Assembly (NCBI GenBank): GCA_964228885.1
Contig: CAXRCG010000243.1
Coordinates: 1 to 22,021, forward strand
Source: UBA4582 sp964228885
Lineage (GTDB): Bacteria > Pseudomonadota > Gammaproteobacteria > Pseudomonadales > Azotimanducaceae
Direction of reading: 5' to 3'
Length of the DNA stretch: 22,021 nucleotides
Below, piece after piece: positions 1 to 7,877 of this stretch. The notes beneath the pieces are model-generated. The model was given only the letters and a program-made list of their open reading frames with translations, had not been told where the DNA came from and searched no databases. Numbering within the stretch: position 1 is the stretch's first letter; every line of letters begins with the position of its first letter. The position numbers and the translations under genes are program-made.

Positions 1-2
1 AC

Positions 3-797
3 CGAATGATGCCCGATTTCTGCTCGGTTGATACACGACTGCTAGCGACCGCGTATATTCCTCTCGAAGACTTTGGTCGGGCAATCGCTACCACAAAAGC
101 GGCAATAGCAATGGGCGCCAAAGCACTAATGATACCCTCATGGTGCCCCCAAGATCACTCACCCAGTCACACCGGCCTCTTCCCCATTTGGGCGATGGCA
201 GAAGAAGCAGGTCTACCGATATTGTTTCATGTTGGTGGTGAAGATAAGCTTAATCCAACCTACAAAAAGAATGGCTTACCCGCAGTGCCAGATTTTCATG
301 GTGGTGATGCGAACTTTACCTCTATTAGCTATATACCTATTTCCACGTCTGTGCAGCAGACACTCGCCACATTCATTATCGACGGCATTTTTGACAAATT
401 CCCTAACTTGAAATGGGGCGCCATCGAACTGGGCGCGTCCTGGTTACCGGGCTGGCTGCGCAATATGGATTCGGCTGCACACGCATTCGTTAAAAATGAA
501 GAACGCTTGCAAAAACTATCTGCCAAGCCTTCTGAAATTGCTCAAAGACAACTACGCGTGACGCCATATCCCCATGAAGATACAGGCTGGATCATACGTA
601 ACTCCCATAAAGAAATGTGCCTGTTCTCGACTGACTATCCACATGTTGAGGGCGGCCGTAACCCTCTCAAGCGATTTGGAGAAACACTGGGTGATCTACC
701 TCAGTCAGCCGTTGACGGGTTCTACGCTGAAAACTTTATCGACATGATGGGTGAAGGGTTAGCGCCAGAGCTCCGGCGACCTGTCAACAACATTTAG
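3..797 (+). CDS. Amidohydrolase family 2 (metal-dependent TIM-barrel hydrolase/decarboxylase), 5' partial
   Basis: The frame is open to the left window edge, so the N-terminus, including the usual metal-binding HxH of this family, is missing. The visible 263 residues resemble amidohydrolase_2 (ACMSD-like) proteins. LFHVGG supplies a metal-ligand type histidine, there is a conserved FDKFPNLKW segment after the central helices, and STDYPH near the C-terminus carries the catalytic Asp. Family members hydrolyse or decarboxylate aromatic or cyclic substrates in the cytoplasm; the substrate here cannot be told. The gene ends in TAG, 139 bp before the selenoprotein-B-like gene on the same strand, so it may belong to the same transcription unit. 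The family call is firm; the function is open. Confidence 0.85.
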   Translation, partial: RMMPDFCSVDTRLLATAYIPLEDFGRAIATTKAAIAMGAKALMIPSWCPQDHSPSHTGLFPIWAMAEEAGLPILFHVGGEDKLNPTYKKNGLPAVPDFHGGDANFTSISYIPISTSVQQTLATFIIDGIFDKFPNLKWGAIELGASWLPGWLRNMDSAAHAFVKNEERLQKLSAKPSEIAQRQLRVTPYPHEDTGWIIRNSHKEMCLFSTDYPHVEGGRNPLKRFGETLGDLPQSAVDGFYAENFIDMMGEGLAPELRRPVNNI

Positions 798-936
798 CGA
801 ACAGCCTCTTATCAACACCAGCAGTATCGCTGTCGCTTCTTTCTGGATTTGCAAATGAATACGCAAAAGTCGCAGATCGATCATTCACTTTTGTTTAGCA
901 TAGCTTCAGCGTACGCAAAACATCAGGAGGGAATAA

Positions 937-2163
937 ATGGTAAAACTCACTAACCTGCCTGCATACGAGCAAGCGCATCTGCGTTCCAAGAACGAACCGC
1001 CACTAGGCCCACCTGTCTGGGCAAATCTACAGACTGACGTTTCGGCATTACGCATCGCACTCATTACCACAGCAGGGTTACACTTCAGAGACGATCCTTC
1101 CTTTGAATTTGCAGACGCCTCTTTTAGACCCATCTCGGGGCGAGAAAATGCAGACAGCCTTATCATGTCGCATAGCTCAGTCAACTTTGACAAAAGCGGT
1201 TTTGCAGAAGACGTAAATTTGGTATTTCCGATTGATCGATTCCGGGAACTTGAAACCGAAAAAAAAATTGGTTCTCTTGCGGAAGTGCACTACAGCTTTA
1301 TGGGTGCTGGTCTAAAGCCCGCTGCTTACGAACCGTCAGCATTACAAGTTGCTGGATTGTTGAAGCAGGATCACGTCGATGCTGTTTTTCTCACTCCCGT
1401 GTGACCTAACTGCACGCGTGCCGTGTGTGCGCTAAGCTATTTTCTCGAACGAGAGGGCATTTTAACAACTGGGATCAGCCTCGTACGTGAGAATACGGTC
1501 AGCATGCAACCCCCTAGGGCGCTCTGGGTCAGTTTTCCCCTCGGGCGTCCATTGGGGGTACCAAACGATGTCGCTTTTCAACACCGTGTCATTGGTGCTG
1601 CACTCGACTTGCTAAATGCAGAGCGCGGCCCTGTGCTCAGAGACTTTCCAGAAGACGCGCCACTTGTTGAGATTGATGACACACCAGCTTGCCCGGTAAC
1701 CTTCGCCAAACCTGCAAAGAACAACACCACTTGGCAAGGCGCATTGCTAGTAGAACTTGAAGCACTGAAGCCATGGCATGATCTGGGCAGGCGCAAGCGA
1801 AGAGGACGCACTCTAGTCGGCATCTCAGGGGTAGACGCCCAAGAAAATCTAAAGAGGTTAGGCCGCTACCTCGATGACTCAAAGCTACCCCTCAACGAAC
1901 TCATGTGGTTCAAAGCGGCAATTGAAGATTTAAAAGTCTTTTACATTGAATCGCTGACCGCACAGCCGGGAAACTATAATGCTTCGATAATCGAAGACAT
2001 TTTCTGGCTCGACACAACCCTAGGTGCTGCCCTATTAAAATTTGCTGAATGCTTCGAGCAAAACTCGGCAGTGGCAGGCATTTCAAGAATTATCGTGCCT
2101 CGTAGTGCTTTAGAAAAAAGTCGGCAAAAGCATACACTTAAGACAGAAAACGAAGGTGAGTAA
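937..2163 (+). CDS. Glycine/betaine reductase selenoprotein B-like protein with in-frame UGA (selenocysteine)
   Basis: Read through the in-frame TGA at 1402-1404, this is one 408-residue protein with Sec at residue 156. The frame does not change, and both halves belong to one family: ITTAGLH, MSHSSVNFD and the FMGAG region before the TGA; NCTRAVCAL, PPRALWV and PLGRPLG after it. The TGA lies in V-U-P-N-C-T-R, a UxxC redox motif; I recall homologues with Cys (CPNCTR) at this site. The start is fixed by the Shine-Dalgarno CAGGAGG at 924-930, and the gene ends in TAA. Classical GrdB/PrdB act with partner subunits in reductive cleavage of glycine, betaine or proline, but no such subunits are here, so the reaction is unknown. 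A TauD dioxygenase follows 6 bp downstream. The alternative is a pseudogene with a nonsense mutation, which the motif position and hairpin make unlikely. Confidence 0.88.
1411..1431 (+). promoter_or_regulatory. Candidate bacterial SECIS hairpin for the UGA at 1402
   Basis: Immediately after the TGA, 1412-1417 (GCACGC) pairs with 1425-1430 (GTGTGC, one G-U pair), with a further U-G pair 1411/1431. The loop 1418-1424 begins with G, which lies 16 nt from the U of the UGA. A short stem with a G at the first loop positions and this spacing matches the usual description of bacterial SECIS elements that recruit SelB. The pairing is read directly; the role is inferred. Confidence 0.65.
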
Positions 2164-2169
2164 CAACCT

Positions 2170-3021
2170 ATGTCGGATATGAAAACTAACCCAATCACTA
2201 ACAAATTTGTCGCAGAGATATCAGATATTGATATCAAGATACTAACCGAAAAAGACTTCAACGCGATCTACCAGGCATGGTTAACCTATGGGGTGTTAAG
2301 GATTAGGCGCCAGCAACTCGATGAAGAGGAACTACAAAGCTTCAGCGCGAGATTCGGACCGCTGGAAGAAATACCCATGGGACGACTACCTGAATCAGCT
2401 AGAGCAAAAATAAAAAATCGCTATGTGACGCAGCTTTCAAACATCATCGAAAATGGCAGACCAATAGGCGGGTTAGGCAACGCAGAAGCGAGTTGGCATT
2501 CCGATATGACATATGTCGAAACGCCACCACCGGCGAGCATACTGCTTGGTGTCGAGATTCCAGCGCAGGGCGGCGATACTTACTTCGCTGACCAGAACGC
2601 AGCGCTTGCAGCTATGCCGGAAAGATTGGTCAAACGAATATCAACACTGAGCATCAAACACGACGCTTCGCACACTAGCGTTGGTACCCTGCGTCCTGGT
2701 TTCGCACCCATTGATGACCCAAGAGAAGCGCCGGGAGCGATACATCCGATCGTGAGAACACACTCAGAAACAGGAGAACCTGCCTTGTATCTTGGTCGAA
2801 GGGAGTGGGCGTATATACCCGGTCTCGAACTTGATGCCAGCGAAGCGTTACTTGATGAGATATGGTCATACGCGGCGCTGTCAGCGAACGTCTGGAAACA
2901 ACAATGGCAACCCTACGATTTGATCATATGGGATAATCGCCGTGTGCTACACCGACGGGACGACTTTGACCAGCATGCCCGTCGTTTGATGAAACGTTGC
3001 CAAGTCTTAAGCAAAATGTAA
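2170..3021 (+). CDS. TauD/TfdA-family Fe(II)/2-oxoglutarate dioxygenase
   Basis: This 283-residue protein has the facial triad of the TauD/TfdA family: H110 and D112 in WHSDM, and distal H261 in DNRRVLH, with R271/R272 placed for 2-oxoglutarate binding. The intervening GGDTYFAD segment is also typical. Such enzymes couple 2-oxoglutarate decarboxylation to hydroxylation, often releasing a leaving group such as sulfite or a phenol or amine side chain; the substrate cannot be assigned. The start is 6 bp after the selenoprotein-B-like stop and a SnoaL-like gene begins 13 bp after its own stop, so the three are almost certainly co-transcribed. The length is normal and the frame is intact. Confidence 0.92.
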   Translation: MSDMKTNPITNKFVAEISDIDIKILTEKDFNAIYQAWLTYGVLRIRRQQLDEEELQSFSARFGPLEEIPMGRLPESARAKIKNRYVTQLSNIIENGRPIGGLGNAEASWHSDMTYVETPPPASILLGVEIPAQGGDTYFADQNAALAAMPERLVKRISTLSIKHDASHTSVGTLRPGFAPIDDPREAPGAIHPIVRTHSETGEPALYLGRREWAYIPGLELDASEALLDEIWSYAALSANVWKQQWQPYDLIIWDNRRVLHRRDDFDQHARRLMKRCQVLSKM

Positions 3022-3034
3022 AGAAGCACAAATC

Positions 3035-3379
3035 ATGAACAATATTGCTCTTGTCCAACACTATTTCGATCTGTCTAACAATCGAGATTTGGAAAACATA
3101 TTTGAATTGTTTGCCCTAAATGCAACTTATAGCTCGGACAACACCGGTTTGTATTTCGGTATCTCAGACATCCGAGGCATGATGCAAGGGTTTTACGACA
3201 CTTATCCTGACTTGCGCTGGGAGATTCATTCAATTGAAGAAACCACATCGGAGATTGTCACACTCAATTTCACGTTGAGGGGAACAGACACTCAAGGAAA
3301 AAAAATCATCAGAGCCGGGATTGAGCGTATCGTCGTGGTTGATGAGCAGCTCTGGCATGTTGAAGTTCGGAATGCTTAA
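3035..3379 (+). CDS. SnoaL-like / NTF2-fold protein
   Basis: This small 114-residue protein has the alpha-plus-beta cone pattern of the SnoaL/NTF2 superfamily: an N-terminal helix containing VQHYFDLSNNRD, a FALNATYSS strand, a GISDIRGMMQGFYDTYPDLRW-type middle, and closing beta strands ending at EVRNA. Superfamily members include isomerases, hydroxylase accessories and binding proteins, so no reaction can be given. It begins 13 bp after the dioxygenase and ends 29 bp from the convergent esterase gene, making it the last gene of the plus-strand unit. The family call is good; the function is unknown. Confidence 0.8.
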   Translation: MNNIALVQHYFDLSNNRDLENIFELFALNATYSSDNTGLYFGISDIRGMMQGFYDTYPDLRWEIHSIEETTSEIVTLNFTLRGTDTQGKKIIRAGIERIVVVDEQLWHVEVRNA

Positions 3380-3408
3380 ATCACATAAAACCGTCGGACT
3401 CGCTTCCA

Positions 3409-4980
3409 CTATAGCCCAATGCTTTCCCATGACTGCTGAATAACTTTGTCAAATAGGTCAATCTTTCCTCGATAAGGGTCAACAAGCAACTTAGCGTGCT
3501 CGTTAAGGCTCATCGTCGAACGCTGCACACCGTATGACGGCCATTGCAATTCCGGGGTTGATGGATTGCCCGATGTTGCAAAGCTAACCCATGCTTGTCG
3601 CATCAATTTTGCTGTTTCCTCATATCCTGGAAGCGCCGTCATACCGGGAATTGGTAGGCCATTGCCGAATACCATCAAGTCCATTGCATGCGCGGCTCCA
3701 ATCACAGGCGACTCCCATTCGAACAAGTACATGTAAGTGCTAGCTGAAGCATGCCGCGCATGACCTTCGGCAATACGAATCGCCGGCATTCGAAACCACA
3801 TATCACCAAGAATCGCGTTAAAAAGCTCATCGGGATCCAATTGCGGACGACCACTCGCATAAAGTTCGTTCACCTGTTGCCAGGTCAAACCGGCTGACTC
3901 GATTACCTTTGTTGCACGCTGATGAAAAACACTGCCTTCCATTTCTGGAAGTAGCACGGAAAAGAAATTCGCTTCATCGCGGCAAGTTCCAATCAAATAA
4001 TCAACATCTAACCCTTTGCCTTTAAAGGGAGCATCAACGGGATGTATCGGCATGTGATGATTCAACACTGGCAGATACACTTGGGGCTGACCCAGGTTTT
4101 CAAGTTGTTGCAACATTTCATAAGCACCCACAAACTGAGCCCAGCTTGTCTGACGCAACGCATTCAGGTCTCCAGACCCAATAGACAAGTGTTTGAGTGC
4201 CTGTCGAGCAATTTCACTTGCAGTTTCAACACGTTGAGCCGCGTGCCCACCACTTTGTATGATGGCCCGTCGAACGAGGCCCTCCGAACCTGGCGTTGCA
4301 ATAACAGACTGGGTCGCCGCCCCGCCGCCAGACTCACCAAACAAAGTAACATTATCGGGGTTGCCTCCAAATTGGTTGATATTTTCCGCCACCCATTCAA
4401 GAACACATATGACGTCTTGGATACCGAGATTCCCAGGCCCGACTCCTTCGCCAAAAACTTCCTCAAGGTATAAATATCCCTCCGCACCCAGACGCCGATT
4501 ACAAGTGACAAGTACAACGCCATCACTAGCAAAGTGAGTGCCATCGTAGAGTCCGCTGGCACCAGACCCTGACACCTGGCCGCCGCCATGCAACCAGACC
4601 ATCACGGGCAAGTTAGCGGTATTTGACAGGTCAGGCGTCCAAATATTCAGGTTGAGACAATCCTCCCCTTCATCCGGCAGACCGGCGCGAATCCCTCCGG
4701 TTTGCGGACACACAGCACCAAACTCTGTCGCCTTTAATACACCTTCCCACGCTGTTCTATGCACTGGAGATTTCCACCTCTGCTGACCAAAGGGAGGGTC
4801 GGCATAAGGGATCCCTAAGAACCTATGGATGCTGCCAAGGACTTCACCTTGTAAATGACCGGCACTAGTCTTGATTGTAGGAGTCAATGTTCGAGGTTCT
4901 CTCATACAGCCACCCGTCGCTACAATCGCTGCAACTGTCGATATGGCAGCACTACGCTTTAGGAATCTGCGTCTATTCAT
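3409..4980 (-). CDS. Type-B carboxylesterase, probably Tat-exported
   Basis: This 523-residue alpha/beta-hydrolase of the carboxylesterase/cholinesterase family begins with RRRFLK and a hydrophobic stretch, a likely Tat signal. A Cys in ATGGC could serve as a lipidation site, although the lipobox is poor. Oxyanion-hole LHGGG, nucleophile S217 in GESGG, and H431 in AAHAMD (the usual position of the catalytic His) are visible; the acid is probably the Glu in CRDEANF. It should hydrolyse carboxylic esters or carbamates outside the cytoplasm. The ATG lies 27 bp after the UGSC selenoprotein stop on the same strand, so it is probably the last gene of that unit, though no clear Shine-Dalgarno is seen. 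The stop is TAG. Confidence 0.93.
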   Translation of the reverse strand: MNRRRFLKRSAAISTVAAIVATGGCMREPRTLTPTIKTSAGHLQGEVLGSIHRFLGIPYADPPFGQQRWKSPVHRTAWEGVLKATEFGAVCPQTGGIRAGLPDEGEDCLNLNIWTPDLSNTANLPVMVWLHGGGQVSGSGASGLYDGTHFASDGVVLVTCNRRLGAEGYLYLEEVFGEGVGPGNLGIQDVICVLEWVAENINQFGGNPDNVTLFGESGGGAATQSVIATPGSEGLVRRAIIQSGGHAAQRVETASEIARQALKHLSIGSGDLNALRQTSWAQFVGAYEMLQQLENLGQPQVYLPVLNHHMPIHPVDAPFKGKGLDVDYLIGTCRDEANFFSVLLPEMEGSVFHQRATKVIESAGLTWQQVNELYASGRPQLDPDELFNAILGDMWFRMPAIRIAEGHARHASASTYMYLFEWESPVIGAAHAMDLMVFGNGLPIPGMTALPGYEETAKLMRQAWVSFATSGNPSTPELQWPSYGVQRSTMSLNEHAKLLVDPYRGKIDLFDKVIQQSWESIGL

Positions 4981-5007
4981 TGTTCTTTGTTGGTCCAGAT
5001 GCCGCTA

Positions 5008-5529
5008 TCAATCTCTTAGCAATATACGCTCAGCTTGATCAGCCGCCTGTTCAGCCTTCAGGTGAATCTCATCAGCAGTGCAACTACCAATTGGATGTTC
5101 AAGCACCACAAAGGGATAGTCAGGCAACCCCATCACCCTTGCAATATTTTTAGCGGTAACAATGAATGGCTCTGTGCACAAAACCACTGCGCGCTTACCC
5201 ATCTGTTCGAAAGTAATGCCGTCATGCAAACTGCACGTTGAACAACTTCCTCAGTCACCTATAGCAGTGAGCAAATAATCGCACTGGTGAGACAAATCTG
5301 TCAGCGTATCCGAGGGGGCCGGAGCACTCGGATTTAGTTTATGCGACATTGGCAAAACTTTTCCCCCATGACGCTCAACCAAACAGCGTGCTGTTTCCTT
5401 CAGTAACAGATCCGAATTAAGTTTCCGATTTGAAAGTAAGCCTATTGTCTTACCATTGAGTGCATTGATGGCGGGTGCACGAGCATTATTTTGCTCAGTG
5501 CTTGTTACAGTGGGATCGACGATGATCAT
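5008..5529 (-). CDS. UGSC-family selenoprotein with in-frame UGA (selenocysteine)
   Basis: Reading through the TGA at 5253-5251 gives one 173-residue protein: 92 residues, Sec at 93, then 80 more. The site reads IGD-U-G-S-C-S-T-C with cysteines at 96 and 99, the defining motif of the UGSC (seleno)protein family noted in marine metagenome selenoproteomes. The C-terminal part has AVVLCTEPF and PDYPFVVLEHPIG, typical of the family. The start is supported by GAGGAG just upstream and sits 18 bp after the 345-aa partner gene. The real end is TGA followed directly by in-frame TAG, a backup stop. Family function is not established; a thiol or selenol redox role is inferred from the UxxC motif. A second, shorter gene starting at TTG 5229 is unlikely because it would drop the conserved motif. 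Confidence 0.9.
5223..5237 (-). promoter_or_regulatory. Candidate bacterial SECIS hairpin for the UGA at 5253
   Basis: On the minus strand, CGTGCA (5237-5232) pairs with TGCATG (5228-5223), with one G-U pair, around a three-base loop GTT. The loop's first base is G, 22 nt from the U of the UGA. Two more pairs (C5241-G5220 and U5242-G5219) are possible below an internal mismatch. The geometry fits bacterial SECIS elements; function is inferred. The hairpin lies inside the coding region, over codons just after U-G-S-C-S-T. Confidence 0.6.
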
Positions 5530-5547
5530 TGTAGCTTCTCCTCAAAA

Positions 5548-6585
5548 TTAACAGTCAATGCAAACGCCTATAGACTGGTGCTGCATAATGGAACCGCGTG
5601 AGCGACTCCAAGAAGGAATAAACGCTGAATGACCACCTGCATCGCCACCACCAACGGTGACTAGAATGTCTGACGGCGCCAATCCGCGATGAACATCTGT
5701 CATGCCCTGTTTCCGATATTCTCCTTCGACAAATTTTCCCACGTGCTTCATTCCTGCGACAGAGCGCTTCGCGTGATCAAATAAATAGGTCTGAACATCT
5801 GATTTCGACCAGCCGTTCTGAGCGACAATACGAACGTGCTCAGGAGAGAGCACCACGACACTCTGACCAAGGCTGATACAGCCATAATTTGCCATGGCAT
5901 CTGCCATAGAACTCAGCACAGCTTCGGGTGTATTACCGCCATGGTTTTCCACATTACAAAAACCAGCGCCGGCAAATACAGTGACTGAACTGACTTCCTC
6001 TGGATAACCTTGCTCCACAGCAAGCGAAGGCCAAGGATTACAATCTGCTCTCTCGGCAATGCAAAAACTGTATTTACCCGGATTGCCTTGCGTGGATTTA
6101 TCAGATATGCCAGGTGTCATCTTAAATACATTCATCAAGCTTAACCGAACCGCTCTTCCTATCGTGGCATTGGCTCTATTCCCTGGACCAAACAAGTTAA
6201 CACCGGCGTTCATGCCTATCTCGTCCACCAAAGGCCCACTTACAATCAGCAAGGGAGCTGACCCGCCTGTGCTTGCCGTTGAGCCATGGAAGTTAAAGCG
6301 CTCTTTATTCATGGCTTCAAAAGCAGCAACAAGAATAGGAAAATATTCCGGCAAACACCCAGCCATCACTGCATTTACGCCCAGTGCCTGAACCGTTAGC
6401 TCAAGTCCAGTAGCGGGATGGGAAGCGACCACCGTCTCGACCGGACGCCCCTCCATAGCGCACATGGATTCAACGCGAGAGAGCTCCGGCGGTACAACAG
6501 GTAAACCATCGGTCCAACCTTGCTCGTAACAGTAGTCAATGGCTGCAAGCAGGTCATCTGGCATTTCAATATGTCGAGAAGTCAT
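5548..6585 (-). CDS. Conserved UGSC-associated protein of unknown function with C-terminal CxxC
   Basis: This 345-residue protein resembles a family of uncharacterised proteins I recall next to UGSC genes. Conserved-looking blocks are GWTDGLPVVPP near residue 25, NAVMAGCLPEYFP, a central FGPGNRANATIGRA, and VTVFAGAG. No known catalytic signature or signal peptide is recognised, and no membrane segment is evident. It has many cysteines and ends in C342-I-D-C345, a CxxC at the extreme C-terminus that could exchange electrons with the neighbouring UxxC protein; that is inference. AAGGA lies 7 nt before the ATG. The UGSC gene starts 18 bp after its TAA, so the two are translationally close and presumably work together. 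Confidence 0.82.
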   Translation of the reverse strand: MTSRHIEMPDDLLAAIDYCYEQGWTDGLPVVPPELSRVESMCAMEGRPVETVVASHPATGLELTVQALGVNAVMAGCLPEYFPILVAAFEAMNKERFNFHGSTASTGGSAPLLIVSGPLVDEIGMNAGVNLFGPGNRANATIGRAVRLSLMNVFKMTPGISDKSTQGNPGKYSFCIAERADCNPWPSLAVEQGYPEEVSSVTVFAGAGFCNVENHGGNTPEAVLSSMADAMANYGCISLGQSVVVLSPEHVRIVAQNGWSKSDVQTYLFDHAKRSVAGMKHVGKFVEGEYRKQGMTDVHRGLAPSDILVTVGGGDAGGHSAFIPSWSRSRGSIMQHQSIGVCIDC

Positions 6586-6680
6586 GACTATCCTTACTAA
6601 CTTCGCTCTTGGGCCTACTCAATTATATTCCAAAAACATGGGAAGCCAACAAACCCGATGTCATACAAAAGATGCTGCTG

Positions 6681-6950
6681 CTAGCACACACGGGTGATCA
6701 ACTTCATGACTTCTGTATCAGCTTCTATCGCAGCAGCCAGTCTTCTGTCTTTCTCGGTAATGCTGTTGCCGACATCATGGGTCGTCAGCTTAATTGAGAC
6801 TCGATTGTATACATTCGACCATTCGGGATGGTGTTGGTGCAATTCCGCGAGCTTGGCGACGATACTCATAAAAGCGAATGCATCAATAAAATCCTTGAAT
6901 AAGAGTTCTGCTACCAGCGCATTTTCCTTTTCTTTCCACATGTTGCTCAT
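6681..6950 (-). CDS. Pterin-4a-carbinolamine dehydratase (short form)
   Basis: This 89-residue protein has the family core HHPEWSNVYNRV followed by LTTHDVG and TEKDRRLA, with the active-site histidine pair. It dehydrates 4a-hydroxytetrahydrobiopterin, regenerating the cofactor of aromatic amino-acid hydroxylases. It is shorter than the roughly 110-residue PhhB of pseudomonads, lacking most of the N-terminal segment, but short forms of this kind are known. No phenylalanine hydroxylase gene is in the window, so its partner is elsewhere or it has another role. It starts 7 bp after the CIA30-like gene ends and lies 95 bp before the 345-aa gene, all on the minus strand. The stop is TAG. Confidence 0.9.
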   Translation of the reverse strand: MSNMWKEKENALVAELLFKDFIDAFAFMSIVAKLAELHQHHPEWSNVYNRVSIKLTTHDVGNSITEKDRRLAAAIEADTEVMKLITRVC

Positions 6951-6957
6951 CGTTTAT

Positions 6958-7542
6958 TTACTGCACAATTTTAGGCGCACCAGCGCCATCTAGCTCTATC
7001 CAGTCTATCGTTAACTGAAAGTATCCGTCGATTCCATCAGCTATTATTATTCCCATGGCTGAGATTTCAGCCGCAGCTAGAGGCGGCCGATCTAGACGAC
7101 GACCACGCCATGCTGCATAAAACTCACCGATAGGTAATTCCAGCACCTGCCATTCTCCGACCGCAGTGGCAAAGTCAGTTTGGTAAGATGCCTGATCACC
7201 CTCTACAAACAACCTGAACTTGTAAGTTCGACCATCACCGCGAACCTTAAGACGCACGACTGAATACATCGACAAGTCCCAGTCTTGACTTCCACTTCTC
7301 AATGAAGCGAAACCTCCGCCATTGGTGTTAAGTGTGCCACTAAAAAGAAGTTGTTCATTTTCGTTAACGAACCCGCTCTCTGAAAGCCCACCCATGACGC
7401 CGTCATTGACCACCTGCCAGTCCATGTTGGTGTGAACCGAATCTATGCCCATTATCCGCATGGGTGAGGCAAAGGCTGATGAACTTAATATCGTCATGGG
7501 TACCACCAATATTTTGAACAACGTCATCATGAGAAAAATCAT
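6958..7542 (-). CDS. CIA30-family (NDUFAF1-like) exported protein
   Basis: The 194-residue product begins with a hydrophobic signal segment ending in AFA-SP, a plausible signal peptidase I site, so the mature protein is probably periplasmic. The mature part follows the CIA30/NDUFAF1 beta-sandwich pattern: WQVVNDGVMGGLS, FSGTLNTNGGGFAS, LKVRGDGRTYKF, and a final LTIDWIELDG. Bacterial members are of unknown function despite the name from mitochondrial complex I assembly. An alternative start is the Met at 7527. It is the first gene of the minus-strand series; the pterin dehydratase follows 7 bp later. The stop is TAA. Confidence 0.88.
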   Translation of the reverse strand: MIFLMMTLFKILVVPMTILSSSAFASPMRIMGIDSVHTNMDWQVVNDGVMGGLSESGFVNENEQLLFSGTLNTNGGGFASLRSGSQDWDLSMYSVVRLKVRGDGRTYKFRLFVEGDQASYQTDFATAVGEWQVLELPIGEFYAAWRGRRLDRPPLAAAEISAMGIIIADGIDGYFQLTIDWIELDGAGAPKIVQ

Positions 7543-7868
7543 CGTGAGAAAAATTTCACGTGAAAATCAGACTCTGTGAAATCTAACAGATCTGAGTAAA
7601 GCAGAATGAAGTACCAGAGTAAATTTTACTTCGGCCCATATTAGGCACCGAACAAATCGTCTCAACGGATTTGGACAAATATTCTAGTCACGATCTACTT
7701 TGCAAGCGGCTAATAGCCGTAACACACCTGAATAGGCGTTAGCGCCGATGATCTCAAGACTGACATGTAAAACGATAGAGTTCTAGGAAAACCGCAGGTA
7801 GGATATTGGTTATACGTTTATTGTAGTGGTTATAATTACAACTCACATTGACCTGATAACGAATTAAG
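7543..7868. other. Divergent intergenic region, no gene seen
   Basis: This 326-bp stretch separates the CIA30-like gene (-) from the second dioxygenase (+) and should hold both promoters. I see an imperfect inverted repeat with CGTGA/TCACG arms at 7543-7560, directly before the CIA30 start, and a good -10 at 7831-7836. All frames are short, and no tRNA or obvious small RNA is recognised. Confidence 0.6.
7806..7836 (+). promoter_or_regulatory. Candidate promoter of the second TauD-type gene
   Basis: A perfect -10 hexamer TATAAT lies at 7831-7836, 41 bp before the ATG at 7878. The best -35 is only a weak TTGGTT at 7806-7811 (spacing 19). An 8-bp direct repeat TGGTTATA occurs at 7807-7814 and 7827-7834, 20 bp apart and overlapping the -10, which suggests an activator or repressor site. 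The weak -35 would fit regulated expression. Confidence 0.45.
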
Positions 7869-7877
7869 TTGACATTC

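Noticed and set aside
1423..2163. Separate gene starting at GTG 1423
   Set aside because: It is in frame with the upstream part of the same family across one TGA, has no Shine-Dalgarno, and would lose the conserved UPNC motif.
4042..4589. Open frames overlapping the esterase on both strands, including one from 4164 to 4589
   Set aside because: They are shadows of the esterase coding frame; none resembles a known protein or has a ribosome binding site.
5008..5229. Separate gene starting at TTG 5229
   Set aside because: It is the downstream half of the UGSC protein; the start would fall just after the conserved Cys residues and has no ribosome binding site.
937..5529. Two pseudogenes with nonsense mutations
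   Set aside because: Both stops are TGA, both fall exactly at the Sec/Cys position of families known to use Sec, and both are otherwise intact with a hairpin behind them.
7543..7560. CGTGA/TCACG inverted repeat as terminator or SECIS
   Set aside because: It lies at a gene start, the stem is short and A/T-rich, and no TGA context exists; at most a binding site.
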